Source: an uncultured Eubacteriales bacterium (GTDB lineage Bacteria > Bacillota > Clostridia > Peptostreptococcales > Anaerovoracaceae). From it: a stretch of DNA of 24,709 nt. Positions within the stretch are counted from its first letter, which is position 1; every line of letters begins with the position of its first letter. The notes beneath the pieces are model-generated. The model made no database searches and was not told where the DNA came from. It saw nothing but the letters and a program-made list of their open reading frames with translations. The position numbers and the translations under genes are program-made. Where the stretch lies: positions 1 to 24,709 of the forward strand of contig CAJLHL010000025.1 of NCBI GenBank assembly GCA_905206455.1, read 5' to 3'. Positions 1 through 5,302 of the stretch are shown here, one piece after another.

Positions 1-1
1 G

Positions 2-703
2 GAAGCGCTGTCGCAGGAAATGACACTCATCGAGAATAAAAAAAGTCAGGCGGCCGAGAAACAGGCCGCCGTCCGCTCCAGGCTGGAGAGAAACCGGGCT
101 GCGGCGGAAAAGATCGAAAAATTGTCGGAAAACAGCAGAGAGACCGAAAAACGATGGTCTCAGATGAAGCTTCTGGCGGATACCGCAGGAGGAACGCTGC
201 CGAAGCGGGAAAAAATCACGCTGGAAACTTTCGTTCAGATGGCTTACTTCGACCGGATTCTCCGCCGGGCCAATTCCCGCCTGATGAAAATGACGAACGG
301 CCAGTATGACCTGATCCGGAGGAAAACAGCGGACAGCCTGAAGAGTCAGAGCGGACTGGAACTGGATGTGATCGATCACTATAATGATACCGTCCGCAGC
401 GTAAATACTCTGTCGGGAGGAGAATCTTTTAAAGCTTCTCTGGCCCTGGCCCTGGGGCTTTCCGATGAGATTCAGTCCTCCGCCGGCGGCATCCGGCTGG
501 ATGCGATGTTTATCGACGAAGGCTTCGGTTCGCTGGACGACGAATCGCTGCATCAGGCGCTTCGGGTTTTAAACAGCCTGTCAGAAGGTAGCCGTACCGT
601 GGGAATCATTTCCCATGTATCCCAGCTGAAAGTCAGCGTCGACCGTCAGATTATCGTCACAAAGGCGAAGAGCGGCGGAAGTTCCGTGAGGCTTCAGTTG
701 TAG
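2..703 (+). CDS. sbcC: SbcC nuclease subunit, C-terminal part (5' end outside window)
   Basis: This is the C-terminal end of SbcC, the SMC/Rad50-like ATPase that with SbcD cuts DNA hairpins and protein-blocked ends. The reading frame is open from base 2, so the gene starts before the window; the first ATG at base 20 is internal. The visible part begins with charged, Lys/Glu-rich residues typical of the end of the long coiled coil. The C-terminal ATPase lobe follows, with the ABC signature LSGGESF, then a Walker B region FIDEGFGSLDDES and a D-loop. A switch-like histidine lies in IISHVSQL. These features in this order are standard for SbcC/Rad50. sbcD would be expected just upstream. Assignment as SbcC rather than another SMC-like ATPase rests on the FIDEGFGSLD sequence and the short tail after it. 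Confidence 0.9.
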   Translation, partial: EALSQEMTLIENKKSQAAEKQAAVRSRLERNRAAAEKIEKLSENSRETEKRWSQMKLLADTAGGTLPKREKITLETFVQMAYFDRILRRANSRLMKMTNGQYDLIRRKTADSLKSQSGLELDVIDHYNDTVRSVNTLSGGESFKASLALALGLSDEIQSSAGGIRLDAMFIDEGFGSLDDESLHQALRVLNSLSEGSRTVGIISHVSQLKVSVDRQIIVTKAKSGGSSVRLQL

Positions 704-786
704 TACCCGGAGACGGCGGAGGGATCTGAGGAAATCGATTTTGTGGAGCAGAACCGCAGAAGGTGACGGAAGGTAACTGTGTTGTC

Positions 787-815
787 TTGACAAGCGTCTG
801 AATTTGACGGATAAT
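787..815 (+). promoter_or_regulatory. Sigma-A promoter of csoR
   Basis: TTGACA at 787-792 is separated by exactly 17 bases from GATAAT at 810-815, one mismatch from the full consensus. It would start transcription near 822, about 35 bases before the CsoR start codon and immediately beside the ATACC/GGTAT repeat at 827-842. The upstream sbcC gene has no visible terminator, so read-through may add to transcription. Confidence 0.8.
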
Positions 816-826
816 GCTTCGTACAG

Positions 827-842
827 ATACCCCGGACGGTAT
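827..842 (+). promoter_or_regulatory. Candidate CsoR operator controlling csoR
   Basis: An inverted repeat ATACC-N6-GGTAT lies just downstream of the csoR promoter and just before its ribosome binding site. CsoR-family operators are short AT-flanked, G/C-tract palindromes of this kind, so autoregulation is likely. The half site resembles the TATACCCC element repeated upstream of the neighbouring ATPase. This is inferred from motif and position only. Confidence 0.5.
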
Positions 843-856
843 GAGGAGGTGGCACT

Positions 857-1132
857 ATGAAACAGTGTATGGACGCGGACAATCTGCACCGGCGCTTAAA
901 GAAAATCATCGGTCAGGTGCAGGCGATCGACCGCATGATCGATGAAGATATTCCGTGCGAAGATATTCTCGCACAGATTAACGCCGCAAAGTCAGCGCTT
1001 CATAAAGCGGGGCAGGTGATTTTGGAGGGACACATCAAGCATTGTGTGCGCGACGGCATCGAACATGGAGATGTGGATCAGACGATCGCAAAATTTACAA
1101 AAGCTGTAGAACGATTTGCAAATATGAAGTGA
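857..1132 (+). CDS. csoR: CsoR-type copper-sensing transcriptional repressor
   Basis: This 91-residue all-helical protein belongs to the CsoR/RcnR/FrmR family, whose members release DNA when they bind metal or another ligand. The copper ligand set is visible: Cys34 (in DIPCEDIL) and His59 and Cys63 (in LEGHIKHC), the Cys-His-Cys pattern of Cu(I)-sensing CsoR rather than the patterns of nickel (RcnR) or formaldehyde (FrmR) sensors. An extra Cys4 sits near the N-terminus. The start is fixed by GGAGG seven bases before the ATG. It is followed by a terminator and then by a metal ATPase whose promoter carries TATACCCC repeats, which fits a repressor and its target. Family membership is close to certain; copper as inducer follows from the ligand residues. 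Confidence 0.9.
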   Translation: MKQCMDADNLHRRLKKIIGQVQAIDRMIDEDIPCEDILAQINAAKSALHKAGQVILEGHIKHCVRDGIEHGDVDQTIAKFTKAVERFANMK

Positions 1133-1137
1133 TACAT

Positions 1138-1168
1138 AACCAGCCTTATTTTAAAAGGCTGGTTTTTT
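1138..1168 (+). terminator. Intrinsic terminator after csoR
   Basis: The 8-bp stem AACCAGCC/GGCTGGTT (1138-1145 with 1157-1164), with an AT-rich loop, is followed by four more T. It separates csoR transcription from the ATPase promoter that begins nine bases later. Confidence 0.9.
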
Positions 1169-1176
1169 GCTGCGTA

Positions 1177-1205
1177 TTGACAACCTATACCCCTATAAGT
1201 ATAAT
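1177..1205 (+). promoter_or_regulatory. Perfect-consensus sigma-A promoter of the metal ATPase
   Basis: TTGACA at 1177-1182, a 17-base spacer and TATAAT at 1200-1205 form an exact consensus promoter. A promoter this strong normally needs a tight repressor. Its spacer and -10 box are overlapped by the first arm of the inverted repeat at 1186-1228, so binding there would exclude RNA polymerase. Confidence 0.9.
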
Positions 1206-1228
1206 AAAAATATACTTATAGGGGTATA
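1186..1228 (+). promoter_or_regulatory. Paired CsoR-like operators in an 18-bp perfect inverted repeat
   Basis: TATACCCCTATAAGTATA (1186-1203) is repeated as its exact reverse complement at 1211-1228, with 7 bases between. Each arm contains the TATACCCC core expected of CsoR operators. One arm overlaps the promoter spacer and -10 box and the other covers the transcription start region. This suggests two repressor tetramers bind side by side. The upstream csoR gene is the obvious candidate regulator. The repeat could also fold as a hairpin in DNA or in the 5' RNA. Confidence 0.75.
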
Positions 1229-1258
1229 AGCTTGTGCGTCTGAAAGGAGGAAGATGTC

Positions 1259-3136
1259 GTGAGGCAATTGGAAAAGATACTGGAATGGGGCGGTGTTAAG
1301 AGAGACATATCCTTTCTGGTTATTTCGGGAATTGCATTGGTTCTGAGTATTTTTCACATCGGGGTGTTCGGATTTGATTTCGCATGGATTGCGATCGTTC
1401 TGTGCGGAGTTCCTATTATCTTAGAGGCGGTGATCGGGCTTGTAACGGAATTTGATATAAAAGCGGATGTACTCGTATCTCTCGCTCTGATCGCATCTGT
1501 TGTCATCGGCGAGACCTTTGCTGCCGGAGAAGTCGCTTTTATCATGCAGCTGGGAGCTCTGCTGGAGGATCTGACTGTGGCGCGGGCCAGAGCTGGGATC
1601 GAAAAACTGGTGCATCTGACGCCGCGCACCGCCAGAAAGTTGACGGAAAGCGGGGAGACGGTAATTCCCGCGGAACAGGTGCAGGTCGGAGATGTCCTGC
1701 GGGTACTGCCCGGCGAGACGATTCCCGTCGATGGAATCATTGTGTCGGGACAGACTTCCGTCAATCAGGCGGTGATGACCGGGGAATCTCTTCCCGTCGA
1801 CAAGGCGGAAGGCGACAGTATTTTCAGCGGTACGGTCAATCAGTTCGGCGCCTTTGATATGCGGGCGGTAAAAGTGGGCGATGACAGTTCGATTCAGCGG
1901 ATGATAAGACTGGTTCAGTCGGTAGACGCCGGAAAAGCCAAAATCGTAGGCGTCGCGGATCGATGGGCGACGTGGATCGTCGTGATCGCGCTGGCGGCGG
2001 CAGCTCTGACATGGCTGTTTTCCGGAGAGATTATCCGTGCGGTCACGATATTGGTCGTATTCTGTCCCTGCGCTCTGGTTCTGGCGACACCGACAGCGAT
2101 TATGGCAGCTGTGGGCAATGCGACGAAGCACGGCTTTCTCGTCCGGGAAGGCGATGCATTGGAACGTCTGGCGGCAGTATCCGGCATTGCGTTCGATAAA
2201 ACCGGCACGCTCACTTACGGGACTCCGGAAGTAGACGCTGTGGTGGCCTGCAGCCGGGAATTCGATGAAAATCAGCTCTACCGTCTCTTGGCGGGTGCGG
2301 AACTGCGGTCCGAACATCCGTTGGGCAGGGCGGTCGTCAGCTGCTACGAAAATTGTCAAGAAGAAGATATTCCACAGCCTCGGCGGTTCCGGATGATGCC
2401 GGGGCGGGGCGTTTTCGCCGAAGTGGAGGAGCGGGCAGTACTTGCCGGAAATGCAGAACTGCTCGATGAGTATCAGATCCGAATGCCGGAGGGGATGAGA
2501 AAACAGGCGGAACAATATCTGAAAAAAGGGTGCACGATCACTTACATAGCAGTCGATGAAAATCCCGCCGGTTTTGCGGCTCTGTCCGATACGCTGCGCC
2601 GCAATGCGCCGGATACGGTCGGAAAGATCAAGGCGGAGGGCATTACACCGGTTCTGCTGACCGGAGACCATGAGCAGGCCGCGCGGTATATGGCGAAAAG
2701 ACTGGGGATCAGCGAAGTTCATGCCAATTGTCTGCCGGAACATAAACTGCGGCAGATCGAAAATTTTCAGAAGGACGGAAAGATGGTATGCATGATCGGC
2801 GACGGAATCAACGATGCTCCAGCGCTGAAGAAATCCTATGTGGGAATTGCGATGGGCGGGATCGGAAGCGATATTGCGGTGGATGCCGCAGATATTGCAC
2901 TCATCGATGATAAAATCGACGAGCTGCCGCATCTGCTGCGTCTGTCGAGACGGATGATGACGACGATTAAATGCAATCTGACGTTTTCTATGACGCTGAA
3001 CTTTGCCGCTATTGTCCTGGCGATCACCGGAGTGCTGAATCCTGTGATCGGGGCTCTGGTCCACAATGCCGGTTCTGTGATGGTTATCGTCAATTCCGCA
3101 TTTCTGCTGAACTGGAGAAAAAAAGATAACAATTAA
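1259..3136 (+). CDS. P1B-type heavy-metal-exporting ATPase (probably copper)
   Basis: This 625-residue membrane pump would export a soft metal ion using ATP. In order it shows N-terminal membrane helices with no HMA metal-binding domain, an actuator TGES at 174-177, the membrane metal site CPC at 269-271, the phosphorylation site DKTGT at 313-317, the N-domain His-Pro at 353-354, and GDGINDAP at 514-521. The start is a GTG: GGAGG lies eight bases before it, and the nearby ATG at 1254 hits a stop after two codons. CsoR control and CPC point to Cu(I) or Ag(I). However, the last membrane helix has VHNAGS (601-606) where CopA has Met-x-x-Ser-Ser, and helix 7 has Asn-x6-Leu-Asn instead of Tyr-Asn. 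The substrate is therefore less certain than the family. Confidence 0.9.
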   Translation: MRQLEKILEWGGVKRDISFLVISGIALVLSIFHIGVFGFDFAWIAIVLCGVPIILEAVIGLVTEFDIKADVLVSLALIASVVIGETFAAGEVAFIMQLGALLEDLTVARARAGIEKLVHLTPRTARKLTESGETVIPAEQVQVGDVLRVLPGETIPVDGIIVSGQTSVNQAVMTGESLPVDKAEGDSIFSGTVNQFGAFDMRAVKVGDDSSIQRMIRLVQSVDAGKAKIVGVADRWATWIVVIALAAAALTWLFSGEIIRAVTILVVFCPCALVLATPTAIMAAVGNATKHGFLVREGDALERLAAVSGIAFDKTGTLTYGTPEVDAVVACSREFDENQLYRLLAGAELRSEHPLGRAVVSCYENCQEEDIPQPRRFRMMPGRGVFAEVEERAVLAGNAELLDEYQIRMPEGMRKQAEQYLKKGCTITYIAVDENPAGFAALSDTLRRNAPDTVGKIKAEGITPVLLTGDHEQAARYMAKRLGISEVHANCLPEHKLRQIENFQKDGKMVCMIGDGINDAPALKKSYVGIAMGGIGSDIAVDAADIALIDDKIDELPHLLRLSRRMMTTIKCNLTFSMTLNFAAIVLAITGVLNPVIGALVHNAGSVMVIVNSAFLLNWRKKDNN

Positions 3137-3153
3137 AATTTCTGTCTTCAGAC

Positions 3154-3181
3154 GGCCCGCGGTATTCGTCCGCGGGTCTTT
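3154..3181 (+). terminator. Terminator after the metal ATPase
   Basis: A very GC-rich stem CCCGCGG/CCGCGGG (3156-3162 with 3170-3176), extendable by two pairs, has a 7-base loop and a short TCTTT tail. The T tract is weak, so some read-through is possible. Confidence 0.65.
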
Positions 3182-3229
3182 GAGATGTCTGTGGAAATTC
3201 TGCCGGGCATGCCTTTGCGTTTTCTCAAC

Positions 3230-3258
3230 TCGACATCGAAATACCGATGGTATATAAT
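3230..3258 (+). promoter_or_regulatory. Sigma-A promoter for the YkgJ-type gene
   Basis: TCGACA at 3230-3235, a 17-base spacer and a perfect TATAAT at 3253-3258. The start site would be near 3265, leaving an unusually long leader of nearly 200 bases before the start codon at 3462. Confidence 0.65.
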
Positions 3259-3282
3259 AATCCGGAGGGACAGATAACGGCG

Positions 3283-3350
3283 GGCGGATCTGCCGGAGGA
3301 AACGAGAGACGGGCAGCCGGCGGTTTTCTCTTTCGGATCCGCCGTTTTTT
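3283..3350 (+). promoter_or_regulatory. Possible leader attenuator with mutually exclusive hairpins
   Basis: A terminator-like hairpin, CGGCGG (3318-3323) with CCGCCG (3339-3344), is followed by six T at 3345-3350. Its 3' arm can instead pair perfectly over 8 bases, GATCCGCC (3336-3343) with GGCGGATC (3283-3290). That is the layout of a terminator/antiterminator switch. The region matches no riboswitch class I recognise, and GC-rich sequence can pair by chance. Confidence 0.35.
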
Positions 3351-3461
3351 CCGCGGCGGACACGCAGATTTGCCCGGAGAGGGCGGGATGTATGGGATCT
3401 GCGGATGAAATAGTCTGTCCGGCAGGATATTTATTCACGAAGACAGGAGACTTTCTACCAT

Positions 3462-4160
3462 ATGGCGATCAAAAGAGACTATAAAAAATCGCAGCTGAAT
3501 CAGAATTTTGTAGCCAAGAATACGAAATTTCGATTTCGATGTACGGAATGCGGCGAGTGCTGCAGAAATGTAGAAAAAGAGGATAAAATTCTTCTTTCCG
3601 CCGTAGATATTTACCGGGCGGCAAAGTATCTCAATCTCGAAGTACAGACGTTCATCGGCATGCACTGCGAGCTGGTGCCCGGCGGAGAATCCATGCTGCC
3701 GCTGCTGGTGATGAAGCAGCGTCTGGACGGAAGCTGCACTTTTCTGAGAAAGGGAAAATGCACGATTCACGATGCAAAGCCGATTCCGTGCTCGGTGTTT
3801 CCTCTGGGCAGGATGCTGTTTCTCAACGATGCGACGCAGGAGCACGATTTTCATTATTATCTGGAGGATTTTGACTGCGCTGCGGTGAAGGATACGGACG
3901 TCACTGTTCAGGAGTGGCTGGACCGGTTTGAAGTCGAAAAATACGATGAATGCGTTAAGATGTATAAGCGTTTGGGGAGTGTCTGTTCGAGGCTCATGCA
4001 CGAGGCAAAGACCCTGGAGGAGCAGCAGGAAATGTTTCAGACAGCGTTTTTCCTGATGTATGTGAAGTATGTCACAGACGAACCGCTTTTGCCGCAGCTA
4101 ATGCAGAACTTGGCATTTGTTCAGAGCATCCATCCGGAGAACAGTTTCGGCAAAAACTGA
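3462..4160 (+). CDS. YkgJ-family cysteine-cluster protein
   Basis: This 232-residue soluble protein belongs to the YkgJ/UPF0153 family, which carries a putative zinc- or iron-binding cysteine cluster. The signature CxxCxxCC is at residues 27-34 (CTECGECC), followed by Cys92, Cys100 and Cys110 in the pattern CTFLRKGKC-IHDAKPIPCSVFP, which is the usual second half of the site. The C-terminal 100 residues are helical with no motif I recognise. The biochemical role of the family is not established. A GGAG about 12 bases before the ATG is a rather distant ribosome binding site, but no other start fits. The long leader upstream may regulate it. The following purO-like gene is 150 bases away with no terminator between, so co-transcription is possible. 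Confidence 0.85.
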   Translation: MAIKRDYKKSQLNQNFVAKNTKFRFRCTECGECCRNVEKEDKILLSAVDIYRAAKYLNLEVQTFIGMHCELVPGGESMLPLLVMKQRLDGSCTFLRKGKCTIHDAKPIPCSVFPLGRMLFLNDATQEHDFHYYLEDFDCAAVKDTDVTVQEWLDRFEVEKYDECVKMYKRLGSVCSRLMHEAKTLEEQQEMFQTAFFLMYVKYVTDEPLLPQLMQNLAFVQSIHPENSFGKN

Positions 4161-4310
4161 GCGGCGGAAAGTTCCGGAGAGGCAGAGGCTTCCCGGCGCC
4201 GTATCGGAATCGTATCGGCTCTTTGACCGGGCGGATCTGTCACAGCTGCGCTCCGGTTTGAAAGTTATTGAAGCTACAGGACGAGTGAATCGCAAGAAAA
4301 GGAGAACAAT

Positions 4311-5024
4311 ATGAAATACGTATCACTGGCACAGGAACTCAGCAGCACGTCTTATCCAGGCAGGGGAATCGTCATCGGCAGATCAGCCGATGGAAAAAAA
4401 GCGGTGACCGCATACTTCATCATGGGCAGAAGCGAAAACAGCAGAAACCGTATTTTTGTAACAGAAGGCGAAGGCATTCGTACAGAAGCTTACGATCCGT
4501 CCAAACTCAGCGATCCGAGCCTGATTATCTACGCGCCGGTACGCGTGCTTGGCAATAAGACGATCGTCACAAACGGGGACCAGACCGATACGATTTATGA
4601 ACTGATGAATCAGCAGCAGACTTTTGAACAGGCTCTGCGTACCAGAGAATTCGAACCGGACGCTCCGAATTATACGCCGAGAATCAGCGGTATTATCAAA
4701 GTAGACGGAGGCAGGTTTAATTTCGCTATGTCGATTTTGAAGAGCGACATCGATCATCCCGAATCCTGCAATCGCTACACTTTCGCGTATTCCGAGCCGA
4801 AGGCGGGAACCGCCCGTTACATCCACACTTATATGGGTGACGGCAGTCCGCTTCCGAGCTATGAAGGCGAGCCTACGCCTGTGGAAATCAGCGGCAGTAT
4901 CGATGAATTTACCGATACTGTTTGGGGAGCTCTGAACGAAGACAACAAAGTATCTCTTTTCGTCCGCTATATCGATATCGAGACAGGCGTATACGAAACG
5001 AGGATCGTCAATAAGAATATATAA
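4311..5024 (+). CDS. purO: Archaeal-type IMP cyclohydrolase (PurO family)
   Basis: This 237-residue protein resembles the PurO family, which closes the ring of FAICAR to give IMP in the last step of purine synthesis. PurO was defined in archaea and is unrelated to the C-terminal part of bacterial PurH. The recognisable block is at residues 16-47, with YPGRGIVIGRS followed by AYFIMGRSENSRNR, the conserved glycine/arginine-rich nucleotide-binding region. The length suits the family. AAAGGAG precedes the ATG. The gene has no neighbouring purine genes here, and a separate promoter drives the next gene. The family call is firm from the motif. Whether it is the main IMP cyclohydrolase or works beside PurH cannot be seen from this window. 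Confidence 0.8.
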   Translation: MKYVSLAQELSSTSYPGRGIVIGRSADGKKAVTAYFIMGRSENSRNRIFVTEGEGIRTEAYDPSKLSDPSLIIYAPVRVLGNKTIVTNGDQTDTIYELMNQQQTFEQALRTREFEPDAPNYTPRISGIIKVDGGRFNFAMSILKSDIDHPESCNRYTFAYSEPKAGTARYIHTYMGDGSPLPSYEGEPTPVEISGSIDEFTDTVWGALNEDNKVSLFVRYIDIETGVYETRIVNKNI

Positions 5025-5039
5025 ATTTTTGGAAAAATC

Positions 5040-5068
5040 TTGACATATTGTCATCTTTACGGTATCCT
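5040..5068 (+). promoter_or_regulatory. Promoter of the manganese riboswitch/ATPase unit
   Basis: TTGACA at 5040-5045, a 17-base spacer and TATCCT at 5063-5068. The predicted start near 5075 falls a few bases before the first conserved base of the riboswitch, the expected arrangement. Confidence 0.8.
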
Positions 5069-5078
5069 TATTTTCAGT

Positions 5079-5188
5079 AAAAGGGAGTAGCTGACGCCGG
5101 TCCGATTTATCGGCTGCGTGTACGATGACGTCAATCCCGACAGAGAGTTTCGTCTCTGTCCGTGTCGTAATGAAACAGCAAGACTTTT
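5079..5188 (+). promoter_or_regulatory. yybP-ykoY manganese riboswitch aptamer
   Basis: The conserved elements of the yybP-ykoY class are present in order. They are a 5' arm AAAAGGGAGTAGC (from 5079), a central GATGACGTCAAT segment forming the loop that meets the metal site, a strong internal hairpin ACAGAGAGTTTCGTCTCTGT, and the closing AGCAAGACTTTT (to 5188), which pairs with the 5' arm. This class binds Mn2+ where two arms dock and usually turns genes on. The closing arm is also the first arm of the terminator at 5180-5227. Mn2+-stabilised aptamer would therefore disrupt the terminator and switch the downstream ATPase on. The class is assigned from memory of the consensus and the gene context. 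Confidence 0.88.
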
Positions 5189-5227
5189 ATTGTACATAAT
5201 TCATTGTGCAATAAAAGTCTTTTTTTA
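5180..5227 (+). terminator. Riboswitch expression-platform terminator
   Basis: A perfect 13-bp stem, AAGACTTTTATTG with CAATAAAAGTCTT (5180-5192 with 5209-5221), extendable by about four pairs, is followed by a run of T. Its 5' arm overlaps the riboswitch closing helix, so the two structures exclude each other. It lies about 75 bases before the ATPase start codon. Confidence 0.9.
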
Positions 5228-5302
5228 TTACCTGAAAAAGGAAAAAATTTCCTGCACAATGGATTGCGGAAAGACTCTGATAAAATAAAGGGAGGAAAAA
5301 TT

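Larger units (their letters stand above)
3137..3461 (+). other. Intergenic region with promoter and structured leader, no gene
   Basis: No convincing gene lies in these 325 bases. They hold the ATPase terminator, a sigma-A-like promoter at 3230-3258, and about 200 bases of GC-rich leader before the YkgJ-type gene, including a terminator-like hairpin at 3318-3350. Minus-strand open frames here lack ribosome binding sites and look like composition artefacts. Confidence 0.7.

Noticed and set aside
1421..3064. 547-codon open frame on the minus strand inside the metal ATPase gene
   Set aside because: It is fully antisense to an intact P-type ATPase, has no ribosome binding site, and its composition is that of a reverse-frame shadow.
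4117..4314. 65-codon open frame between the YkgJ-type gene and purO
   Set aside because: It overlaps the end of the previous gene, is Arg-rich in the way of out-of-frame translation, and has no ribosome binding site.
5204..5302. Upstream in-frame start for the P2-type ATPase
   Set aside because: The extra 33 codons lie in the terminator hairpin and leader; the start at 5303 has a proper ribosome binding site and the conserved N-terminus.
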